From positions 1 to 20,181 of the forward strand of contig CALGXU010000064.1 in NCBI GenBank assembly GCA_937935205.1: a DNA stretch of 20,181 bases. Direction: 5' to 3'. Positions 5,884 through 12,492 of this stretch are shown here, in pieces; position 1 is the stretch's first letter, and each line of letters opens with the position of its first letter. Position numbers and translations under genes: made by a program. The DNA comes from an uncultured Rothia sp. (GTDB lineage: Bacteria; Actinomycetota; Actinomycetes; Actinomycetales; Micrococcaceae). The notes under the pieces are model-generated. The model did no database searches, was not told the origin of the DNA, and was given only the letters and a program-made list of their open reading frames with translations.

Positions 5884-7689
5884 ATGAGCAACTCCGAGGC
5901 ATACGAGGTTCCCTCCTACGAGGGCCGCCAGTGGTGGAAGGAAGCCGTGGTGTACCAGGTGTACCCCCGCTCCTTCAACGACGCGAACGGCGACGGTATC
6001 GGTGACCTGAAGGGCATCACCGAGAAGCTGCCCTACCTGGCTAAGCTGGGCATCAACGTCATTTGGCTCTCCCCCGTGTTCGACTCGCCGAACGTGGACA
6101 ACGGCTACGACATCTCTGACTACTTCGCCATCATGAGTGACTTCGGCACCATGGAAGACTTCGACGAGATGCTCGAAACCGCCCACAAGCACGGCATCAA
6201 GATCCTGATGGACCTGGTCGCAAACCACACCTCCGATGAGCACCCCTGGTTCAAGGAGTCCCGCTCTTCCAAGGACAACCCCTACCGCGACTACTACATT
6301 TGGAAGGACCCGAAGGGCTTCGACGAGGACGGCAACCCGATTCCTCCGAACAACTGGGCGTCCGAGTTCGGCGGCCCGGCGTGGGAGTGGGACGAGGCGA
6401 CCGGCCAGTTCTACCTGCACATCTTCTTCAAGGAACAGCCCGACCTGAACTGGGAGAACGAGAAGGTTCGCGAGGACCTGTACTCCATGGTCCGCTGGTG
6501 GCTGGACAAGGGCGTTGACGGCTTCCGCCTGGACGCTATCAACATCATCTCCAAGCCCGAGGGCTTCCCGGATGACCCCTCCACCGACTTTGAGAAGCAC
6601 ACTTCCTCGATTCCGTTCGTCATCTCTAACGGCACCATGGTGCACCCGTGGATGAAGGAGCTCACCCGCGAGACCTTCAGCCGCTACGACGTGATGACCG
6701 TGGGCGAGACCAGCGCAACCAGCCCCCAGGACGCTAAGCTGTGGGCCGGCTACCACACCGGTGAGCTGAACATGATCTTCCACTTCGATCACATGGGCGT
6801 GGATAACGACCCGAACGGCAACCTGGGCGGTAAGTGGTCCTACGCACCGTACAAGCTGACCGAGCTCAAGCGCATCCTGAACGAGTGGCAGACCACCCTG
6901 GAGGGTAACGCCTGGGGTTCGCTGTACTGGAACAACCACGACCAGCCGCGCGTTGTCTCCCGCTTCGGTAACGATTCGGATGAGTTCCGCACCCTATCCG
7001 CTAAGCAGCTGGCGACCACCCTGCACTTCATGCAGGGCACCCCGTACATTTACCAGGGTGAAGAGCTGGGCATGACCAACGTGAAGTTCGATTCGATTGA
7101 GGATTACCGCGATGGTGACTCGATCCGCTTCTACGAGGACATGCACGTTGACCACAAGCGTCTGAGCCACGAAGAGGCAATGCAGGCAATCTACATTAAG
7201 GGCCGCGACAATGCTCGCACCCCGGTTCAGTGGGATGCCTCCGCTAACGGTGGTTTCAGCCCCGAGGGTGTAACCCCGTGGATTGCTGTGAACCCGAACT
7301 ACCCGTCGATTAACGCTGAGGCTGTTCTGGCTGATGAGGATTCGATCTTCTACCACTACCAGCAGCTGGTGGCTCTGCGCCGCGGCAAGCTGAAGGACCT
7401 GATGGTTTACGCGTCCTTCGCTCCGGTGGATTCGGTTCAGGTTCCGCACAACGAGGACGAGGCTGTGTACGCGTACACCCGTACCGGTGGCGCGGATGGC
7501 AGCCCCGCAAACGAGTCTTTGCTGGTTGTTTCGAACTTCACCGCTGAGGAGCAGGAGCGCGACTTCGCTGTGCTGAATGAGGCTCGTGAGGCTGGTGCTC
7601 GTGTTGAGCTGGTGAGCTCGAACTACAAGGACGATGCGGGTTCGACCCTGCGCCCCTACGAGGCAAAGGTGTACCACATCGTTCGCTAA
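5884..7689 (+). CDS. GH13 alpha-glucosidase, alpha-1,4-type active site
   Basis: This 601-residue paralogue of the upstream enzyme has the same architecture: DANGDGIGD at 33-41, DLVANH at 110-115, QPDLN at 185-189, nucleophile Asp217 in GFRLDAIN, acid/base Glu275 in TVGET and NNHD at 350-353. The residue after the nucleophile is Ala218, where the upstream paralogue has Val. In this subfamily alanine there goes with alpha-1,4 (maltose-type) specificity. I start at the ATG at 5884 because AAAGG lies 5 nt upstream. An in-frame start 35 codons earlier would translate through the intergenic hairpin and has no family support. No signal peptide is seen, so it acts in the cytoplasm. DNA identity to the paralogue is highest in the first two thirds; the last third uses more GCT, GAT and TCG codons. 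Confidence 0.93.
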   Translation: MSNSEAYEVPSYEGRQWWKEAVVYQVYPRSFNDANGDGIGDLKGITEKLPYLAKLGINVIWLSPVFDSPNVDNGYDISDYFAIMSDFGTMEDFDEMLETAHKHGIKILMDLVANHTSDEHPWFKESRSSKDNPYRDYYIWKDPKGFDEDGNPIPPNNWASEFGGPAWEWDEATGQFYLHIFFKEQPDLNWENEKVREDLYSMVRWWLDKGVDGFRLDAINIISKPEGFPDDPSTDFEKHTSSIPFVISNGTMVHPWMKELTRETFSRYDVMTVGETSATSPQDAKLWAGYHTGELNMIFHFDHMGVDNDPNGNLGGKWSYAPYKLTELKRILNEWQTTLEGNAWGSLYWNNHDQPRVVSRFGNDSDEFRTLSAKQLATTLHFMQGTPYIYQGEELGMTNVKFDSIEDYRDGDSIRFYEDMHVDHKRLSHEEAMQAIYIKGRDNARTPVQWDASANGGFSPEGVTPWIAVNPNYPSINAEAVLADEDSIFYHYQQLVALRRGKLKDLMVYASFAPVDSVQVPHNEDEAVYAYTRTGGADGSPANESLLVVSNFTAEEQERDFAVLNEAREAGARVELVSSNYKDDAGSTLRPYEAKVYHIVR

Positions 7690-7741
7690 GCGTTGTAGCT
7701 CGTTGAGTGCTACCGCGTGCCGATAAGGTGATAGACAGCAG

Positions 7742-7780
7742 AAGGAGGGTGAGGCTTATGCCCCGCCCTCCTTTTGTGTT
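7742..7780 (+). terminator. Rho-independent terminator after the second glucosidase gene
   Basis: A 14-bp stem (7742-7755 with 7760-7773, one wobble and one mismatch) closes a TTAT loop and is followed by TTTTGTGTT. This is the best canonical terminator in the window. It separates convergent genes and could also stop the minus-strand AEC transcript. Confidence 0.9.
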
Positions 7781-7818
7781 GCCTTCTTTGTTGTCCCGGA
7801 GTGCTTTCTTGGCTCTGC

Positions 7819-8790
7819 TTAGCCGGAGAAAATCAGCTGCAGAATCGGCACAGCGAGCGCTATCATTCCCAGGCTAACGACTGCTCCGGAGGCGATAATG
7901 GGTGCTGCTGTTCCTTCGTGTCGGTAGTGGGTTTCCAGGATGACGATATTAGCGGCTGGAGGTAGCACTCCGAGGATAAAAAGTACCTGCGGGTGCGCCA
8001 GTAGCTGGTCGAGGTGCACCCCGGTGTGCGTGTGCATCCAGTATGCGGCGGTTAGTATGCCGACGCTGTAGACGCTCACGAGCACGACACGGAGTACGGC
8101 CCACCGGAGGGCTTGTTTTAGGTCGGTTCGGTGCAGACGGGCGGTGCTCAGCCACATGCCTAGCACCATGAGCCCTACGAAGCTGAAGACCCAGGTGATG
8201 AGCCGGTAGATACCGGCGGCGTGGGTGTTGAGGAACGGCCCGGCGGGCAGGCATATCAGCCCGATTGCTACGGCGATAATGGGACGGTTCGTGAGCAGGG
8301 ACCGCAGTACTGCACCGACGGCAGCTTTGTGTGTGACAGCTTTTCGGGTGGGCTTGGCTCGGCTAGTCGTGAGTCCGTCTGTATTGGTTTCTCTGCGCAT
8401 GAGTGAGGTGCCGAGGATATTACCCATGACGGAGTTGCCGATGTACGCGCCGACGTAGAGGCGTACGGCTTCCTCGCCCCAGAAGCTGGCGACTACGGGG
8501 ATTCCGAAGATTCCGGCGTTGAGGTAGACGAGGGCGAGCCGTTGTACCGGGTCGTTCGTGAAGAAGGCGGCGCAGCGTACGAGAAGCGCCATGAGCACCA
8601 TGGTGGAGGCTGCCATGAAGAAGAGTTCGGGACGGCTGGTGGCGACGATGTAAACGATGACGGTGGGGATAATCCAGCGGGTCAGCAGGGCGGAGGCGCT
8701 TTCTTTCAGGCGGTTGCCCCAGTGCTCGGGTAGCAACATTGCGAGTCCGAAACCTACCCCTAAGTAGAGGAGTGGGAGGATCATTCCCAT
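7819..8790 (-). CDS. AEC-family (auxin efflux carrier type) transporter
   Basis: The 323-residue protein has about ten hydrophobic segments. The two AEC hallmark regions are present: NAGIFGIPV near residue 91 in the N-terminal half, and PPAANIVILETHY then APIIASGAVVSL near the C-terminus. AEC proteins are secondary carriers, in bacteria usually for small organic acids such as malate or malonate; the substrate here cannot be read from sequence. The ATG at 8790 has AAGGA 6 nt upstream. It is transcribed towards the glucosidases and shares the 7742-7773 terminator region, but there is no sign that it belongs to the sugar operon. Confidence 0.9.
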   Translation of the reverse strand: MGMILPLLYLGVGFGLAMLLPEHWGNRLKESASALLTRWIIPTVIVYIVATSRPELFFMAASTMVLMALLVRCAAFFTNDPVQRLALVYLNAGIFGIPVVASFWGEEAVRLYVGAYIGNSVMGNILGTSLMRRETNTDGLTTSRAKPTRKAVTHKAAVGAVLRSLLTNRPIIAVAIGLICLPAGPFLNTHAAGIYRLITWVFSFVGLMVLGMWLSTARLHRTDLKQALRWAVLRVVLVSVYSVGILTAAYWMHTHTGVHLDQLLAHPQVLFILGVLPPAANIVILETHYRHEGTAAPIIASGAVVSLGMIALAVPILQLIFSG

Positions 8791-9099
8791 GCTCGTTCCT
8801 TTCGCTGTTGCTGTGTATGTGCCGTTGTTTTACGGCTAAGGTCCCTGTCTAATAACCCTACACTGAACCTTCAAGTTGAGGCTTATTGATTTTTCGTTGT
8901 ACTTTTCGAAATTTTCGCGTCATATTGCATCTTATTCGCTGATGCTCTCGTTTTTTATACGGTTCGCTTCTAATCTTGAAATATAGAGAGAATATATTTT
9001 CCACCACATTCTTTCGTTCTATCACAGACACTCATTTCTTACGAGATGAGGAACTAGGCTGTTTCTTCTCCCGTAAGACTCAATATGCAGGAGCCCGCA
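8791..9099. other. AT-rich divergent intergenic region
   Basis: No gene is seen in these 309 bp. The sequence is clearly more AT-rich than the rest, especially 8880-9010. A small hairpin GCCGT/ACGGC (8821-8825 with 8832-8836, 6-nt loop) would lie in the leader of the AEC gene. AT-rich patches such as TATATT near 8993 could serve the plus-strand membrane protein gene, but I cannot fix a promoter with a matching -35. Confidence 0.5.
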
Positions 9100-9558
9100 A
9101 TGCAGCAACCGTATCATTCTTCCCCTCCCGAATCCGGTGGCGTCCCCCAGCAATCTGCAAAGCGTCCTGCGCAGGCTTCTAGCCAGCATGCTGATGCGCA
9201 TATTCCGCGGCGCTCTTCTGCTCTGCTTACTACCCCTGCTACAGCTTCTGTAGCCACTGTACCCGCCTCGGAGAGCCCTGAGCAGACCTTTAGGGTGCCT
9301 CACCCAGTGTTGAGTGTTATCTCGTGGCTGATTGCGGCTGCGAGCGCTGTGTGGCTTGTCATTCTGGGCGTCTCATTGGTGTTGAATGTCGCGTCGGGAG
9401 TGAGTCACGATTCTGAGTTCATGATGCTGACCTACGGCGTGTATATGGCATGCGCTTTTGGTTTCTGCTGTTTTGGTACGTTTTTTGCTCTGCATTTTGG
9501 GTTGGGTTCGAGCGCTCATTGGCGTGATTCGATTCGCCACCCGCATCACCCGCGTTAA
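9100..9558 (+). CDS. Small two-TM membrane protein of unknown function
   Basis: The 152-residue protein has a Pro/Ser/Ala/Gln-rich, probably disordered N-terminus (about 65 residues). Two hydrophobic segments follow, VLSVISWLIAAASAVWLVIL and MMLTYGVYMACAFGFCCFGT, and a His/Arg-rich tail ends in HPHHPR. I start at the ATG at 9100 because AGGAG at 9089-9093 lies 6 nt upstream; an ATG at 9085 in the same frame would put that ribosome site inside the gene. I do not recognise a family. The arrangement (disordered cytoplasmic head, two TM helices, short loop) is common among small actinobacterial membrane proteins. Its neighbours give no functional clue. Confidence 0.72.
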   Translation: MQQPYHSSPPESGGVPQQSAKRPAQASSQHADAHIPRRSSALLTTPATASVATVPASESPEQTFRVPHPVLSVISWLIAAASAVWLVILGVSLVLNVASGVSHDSEFMMLTYGVYMACAFGFCCFGTFFALHFGLGSSAHWRDSIRHPHHPR

Positions 9559-9588
9559 AGGGTTTTCTTTTCCCCGTGTGGTCTTGTG

Positions 9589-9624
9589 GAGAGTTTTTAG
9601 TTCTTTTATTTGAACTCTCGTTTT
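9589..9624 (+). terminator. Probable terminator of the small membrane protein gene
   Basis: GAGAGTT (9589-9595) pairs perfectly with AACTCTC (9613-9619) across a 17-nt loop and is followed by GTTTTAAAT. It begins 30 nt after the stop codon. The stem is short and the loop large, so confidence is moderate. Confidence 0.5.
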
Positions 9625-9700
9625 AAATATTTTGGTGTTTTTCTTTAAAATTCATGCGAAAAATCTAGGCTACGGAGTATTTTCAGAAACGCTCATATGA

Positions 9701-9748
9701 AAGAAGCCGCCTGGCGCATCCACATTCGGATGCACCGGGCGGCTCCTT
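9701..9748 (-). terminator. Terminator of the toxin gene; copy 1 of a repeated hairpin
   Basis: A 16-bp stem (9706-9721 with 9728-9743, one wobble and one mismatch) has a 6-nt loop, and the flanks AAGAA/TCCTT extend the pairing. Read on the minus strand it follows the vapC stop and leads into TTCTTTCAT, fitting a terminator. The right arm and flank (9728-9748) are identical over 21 nt to 10620-10640. Confidence 0.75.
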
Positions 9749-9765
9749 ACGGGGCTTCAGCCATC

Positions 9766-10188
9766 TTAGGTTGCACACTCAAAGGGGTTCAGGAGCCGAA
9801 CATGCAGACGCTCAAAATCTTTGACATTGCGCGTTACGAGAGTAAGACCATGAGTCAAAGCAGTTGCAGCGATCCATGCGTCGTTCTCCGGCGCTTTATC
9901 CGGCACGTGAAGCCCTGCACAACAATCAGCTACAGCTCCGTCAATGACAAGAGTTCGTTTCTGAAATTTCTCTCGAACTGCCAAAAACCACTCACGCAGA
10001 TAAGCACCTTGTATCGGATCTTTACGCTCCATAGCAAGCACACCGCGCTCTAGTTCCATAAGGGTCACGACGCTAATATAGAGTGGCTTTTCTGAATAAC
10101 GGCGAAACCACGACTCAAAAACAGGGTCAGCCTTACCGCGTGAGAGCTTCCACAACTCAGAAATAATATTGGTATCAAGCAGGTACAT
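9766..10188 (-). CDS. vapC: VapC/FitB-type PIN-domain toxin (ribonuclease)
   Basis: The 140-residue PIN-domain protein starts MYLLDTNIISEL, with the acidic metal ligand Asp5. Further conserved acidic residues are Glu45 in LMELERG, Asp103 in ENDAWIAATA and Asp124 in TRNVKDF. These Mg2+-dependent endoribonucleases cleave tRNA or rRNA and arrest growth when free of antitoxin. The gene follows its antitoxin by 9 nt. Its ribosome site AGGGG overlaps the antitoxin stop codon, indicating coupled translation. Length and motifs are complete, so it looks functional. The pair is noticeably less GC-rich than the gua genes next door, which suggests acquisition. Confidence 0.93.
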   Translation of the reverse strand: MYLLDTNIISELWKLSRGKADPVFESWFRRYSEKPLYISVVTLMELERGVLAMERKDPIQGAYLREWFLAVREKFQKRTLVIDGAVADCCAGLHVPDKAPENDAWIAATALTHGLTLVTRNVKDFERLHVRLLNPFECAT

Positions 10189-10197
10189 CGTTGTCCC

Positions 10198-10464
10198 CTA
10201 GAACTCTACAATGGGGCGCTGATGTGCGGAACGTTCTGCCGTGGGGAATTCTTCGGGCAGGTCCATACCTTCAGCAGGTTGAGGGTAGTTTGCGAAGAAA
10301 TCATACAGGGAAGAGCTCTCATTCTGGCTACGCGAATACTCTTCATAGGTCATAAGGACATAGGTGGGTTCACCACGCTTAGTGATAATAACGGGTGATT
10401 GCTGAGCCTGCTTCTGGGCTTTGGCGAGATTTTGGTTGAACTCGCGGCTGGTCATAACGGTCAT
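10198..10464 (-). CDS. Phd/YefM-type antitoxin
   Basis: The 88-residue protein has the Phd/YefM N-terminal DNA-binding and dimerisation fold: MTVMTSREFNQNLAKAQKQA, then PVIITKRGEPTYVLMTYEEY. An acidic, Pro-rich C-terminal tail follows that would wrap and inhibit the toxin. I start at the ATG at 10464 because AAGGGGG lies 5 nt upstream. A GTG at 10485 in frame would place the ribosome site inside the gene. It is the first gene of the pair and the likely autorepressor acting at the palindrome at 10501-10526. Confidence 0.92.
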   Translation of the reverse strand: MTVMTSREFNQNLAKAQKQAQQSPVIITKRGEPTYVLMTYEEYSRSQNESSSLYDFFANYPQPAEGMDLPEEFPTAERSAHQRPIVEF

Positions 10465-10500
10465 AATTTCCCCCTTGCTGCTCACGACATGAAAACATAA

Positions 10501-10550
10501 ATAATGTAACTACGTAGCTACATTATATTTTCCTTTCAGTACTACGACAA
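10501..10550 (-). promoter_or_regulatory. vapBC promoter with overlapping operator palindrome
   Basis: On the minus strand a perfect -10 TATAAT (10522-10527) is preceded by a 17-bp spacer and TTGTCG as -35 (10545-10550). A 26-bp palindrome (10501-10526, one mismatched pair, centre ACGT) covers most of the -10 and the likely start site. This layout is typical for autorepression by a Phd/YefM antitoxin. The leader to the ATG at 10464 would be about 50 nt. Confidence 0.85.
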
Positions 10551-10593
10551 CCCCTCCATCTTCAGACCCGCTATATATCGTTAGGAAGATACG

Positions 10594-10640
10594 AAGAAGC
10601 CGCCCGGCGCATCACAGCAGGATGCACCGGGCGGCTCCTT
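10594..10640 (-). terminator. guaA terminator; copy 2 of the repeated hairpin
   Basis: A 15-bp stem (10599-10613 with 10621-10635) is perfect except for one pair that is a G-U wobble on the minus strand, with a 7-nt loop. The minus-strand continuation is TTCTTCGTATCTT. It lies 42 nt past the guaA stop codon. It is almost the same sequence as the hairpin at 9701-9748 on the far side of vapBC. Confidence 0.75.
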
Positions 10641-10681
10641 CACGGGTTCCCCGCTACAAAGCTAGGTAGCCCTCAGCGGGA

Positions 10682-12274
10682 TTACTCCCACTCAATGGTT
10701 CCCGGGGGCTTGGAGGTAACGTCCAGCACCACTCGGTTAACGTCCTTGACCTCGTTGGTAATACGGTTCGAGATCTTAGCCAGCAGGTCGTACGGCAGGC
10801 GCGACCAGTCAGCGGTCATTGCGTCTTCCGAAGAGACCGGGCGCAGAACAATCGGGTGACCGTAAGTACGGCCGTCACCCTGAACGCCCACGGAACGAAC
10901 GCCAGCCAGCAGAACCACGGGGCACTGCCAGATGTGCTCGTCCTGACCTGCTGCGGTCAGCTCTTCACGCACGATAGCGTCAGCGGCCCGCAGGGTCTCC
11001 AGGTTCTCGCGGGTAACCTCGCCGACAATGCGGATGCCCAGGCCGGGGCCGGGGAACGGCTGACGTGCCACGATCTTCTCGGGAACGCCGAGCTCACGAC
11101 CGATAGCGCGAACCTCGTCCTTGAACAGGGTGCGCAGCGGCTCCACCAGTTCGAAGGTCAGGTCGTCGGGAAGGCCGCCCACGTTGTGGTGGCTCTTAAT
11201 GTTTGCGGTGCCGTCGCCGCCGCCGGACTCGACAACGTCCGGGTACAGGGTGCCCTGGACCAGGAACTTGATGTCTGCGCCCTCTTCGCCCGCTTCGGCA
11301 ATCAGCTTGCGCTGTGCTTCTTCGAAGGAGCGGATGAACTCGCGGCCGATAGCCTTACGCTTCGCCTCGGGCTCGGTGATGCCCTCGAGTGCGGAGAGGA
11401 AACGCTCCGACTCGTCGATGGTGATGACCTTGATACCCATGGATGCTGCGTAGTCCTGCTCGACCTGTTCACGCTCGCCTTCACGGAGCAGACCGTGGTC
11501 GATGAAGAAGCAGGTGAGCTGGTCGCCAACAGCCTTGTGCACGAGTGCTGCTGCCACGGAGGAGTCAACGCCGCCGGAGAGCGCGCAGATAACGCGGTCG
11601 TTACCGACCTGCTCGCGAATCTTTGCGACCTGCTCTTCGATGATGTTGTTGGTGGACCAGGTGGGCTTCAGGCCTGCCACATTGTAGAGGAAGTTCTCCA
11701 GGGCGACCTGGCCGTAGTCGGAGTGCTTCACCTCGGGGTGCCACTGCACGCCGCCGAGCTTGCGGGACTCGTCCACGAATGCTGCCACGGATGCGCCGGG
11801 GGTCTTTGCCAGCACCTCGAAGCCTTCGGGGGCTTCGGTCACGGAGTCACCGTGAGACATCCACACGTTCTGGGTGGTGGGGGTGCCGGTGAGGAAGGAG
11901 GAGTTCTCAGCGCAGACCACAGCGTCGGTTGCGCCGTATTCGCGCAGACCGGTCTGGGCGACGGTGCCGCCGAGGGTCTGAGCCATCACCTGGAAGCCGT
12001 AGCAGATACCGAAGATCGGCACGCCAGCTTCGAACAGGGCCTTGTCGCCCTTGGGCGCGCCATCGGCGTAGACCGAGGAGGGGCCACCGGAGAGCACAAT
12101 AGCTGCCGGGTTCTTGGCGAGCATCTTCTCGGTGCTCATGGAGTGGGGGACGATTTCGGAGTAGATGCCGGCTTCACGCACGCGACGAGCAATGAGCTGC
12201 GCGTACTGTGCACCGTAATCTACCACCAGGACGGGACGCTCTTCGAGCTGGTCCAGGTTCACAGAGTTGGTCAC
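10682..12274 (-). CDS. guaA: GMP synthase (glutamine-hydrolysing)
   Basis: Converts XMP, ATP and glutamine to GMP, the last step of GMP synthesis, in the cytoplasm. The 530-residue protein has the N-terminal class I glutamine amidotransferase domain, with Cys91 in GICYGFQ, His179 and Glu181 in GVQWHPEV. The ATP pyrophosphatase P-loop SGGVDSS is at 233-239, followed by the C-terminal dimerisation domain ending in KPPGTIEWE, the expected terminus. The length is normal for the family. The start is a GTG at 12274, with GAGG about 8 nt upstream. It is transcribed in the same direction as guaB3 and guaB but separated from them by a terminator hairpin and its own leader. Confidence 0.98.
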   Translation of the reverse strand: MTNSVNLDQLEERPVLVVDYGAQYAQLIARRVREAGIYSEIVPHSMSTEKMLAKNPAAIVLSGGPSSVYADGAPKGDKALFEAGVPIFGICYGFQVMAQTLGGTVAQTGLREYGATDAVVCAENSSFLTGTPTTQNVWMSHGDSVTEAPEGFEVLAKTPGASVAAFVDESRKLGGVQWHPEVKHSDYGQVALENFLYNVAGLKPTWSTNNIIEEQVAKIREQVGNDRVICALSGGVDSSVAAALVHKAVGDQLTCFFIDHGLLREGEREQVEQDYAASMGIKVITIDESERFLSALEGITEPEAKRKAIGREFIRSFEEAQRKLIAEAGEEGADIKFLVQGTLYPDVVESGGGDGTANIKSHHNVGGLPDDLTFELVEPLRTLFKDEVRAIGRELGVPEKIVARQPFPGPGLGIRIVGEVTRENLETLRAADAIVREELTAAGQDEHIWQCPVVLLAGVRSVGVQGDGRTYGHPIVLRPVSSEDAMTADWSRLPYDLLAKISNRITNEVKDVNRVVLDVTSKPPGTIEWE

Positions 12275-12303
12275 GAAAATTACCTCAACGTGTTGGTACT
12301 AAT

Positions 12304-12335
12304 CCGCGCACTTGCGCGGGGATATATCTATTTTA
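12304..12335 (-). promoter_or_regulatory. guaA upstream region: leader hairpin and possible -10
   Basis: A perfect 6-bp CCGCGC/GCGCGG stem (12304-12309 with 12314-12319) closes a 4-nt loop. It lies 30 nt before the GTG start. TAAAAT on the minus strand (12330-12335) would be a fair -10, putting the hairpin at or just after the transcript start. No convincing -35 is visible. Confidence 0.35.
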
Positions 12336-12429
12336 CGCTATCGCTGTACGCCGCCGACGGTACGTAGCCACTCCCCCATCGTGGGTTGCCACTACATGCC
12401 CTAACGGGGTAGAGCGTGCGTATAGAAAG

Positions 12430-12477
12430 CACCGCCCGGCGACCGACAGGCCAAAACCTGCCAACCGCCAAGCGGTG
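12430..12477 (-). terminator. guaB3 terminator
   Basis: Three stacked stems nest in one structure: CACCGC/GCGGTG (12430-12435 with 12472-12477), GGCG/CGCC (12438-12441 with 12466-12469) and CAGG/CCTG (12447-12450 with 12457-12460). On the minus strand it lies just past the guaB3 stop and is followed by CTTTCTAT. Confidence 0.7.
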
Positions 12478-12492
12478 ATTCGTGAAGCTACA

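Noticed and set aside
7704..7713. GAGTGCTACC resembling a CIRCE half-site after the second glucosidase
   Set aside because: It is a single half-site downstream of a gene, with no partner half at 9 bp and no heat-shock gene next to it; chance is likely.
9697..10053. Plus-strand open frame over the vapC gene
   Set aside because: It starts in the repeated hairpin and is antisense to a clear PIN-domain gene.
10856..12367. Long plus-strand open frames antisense to guaA, and likewise over guaB3 (12208-13698), guaB (13811-15319) and groEL (15762-17222)
   Set aside because: All are shadows of strongly biased real genes; their products look like no protein family and have no ribosome sites.
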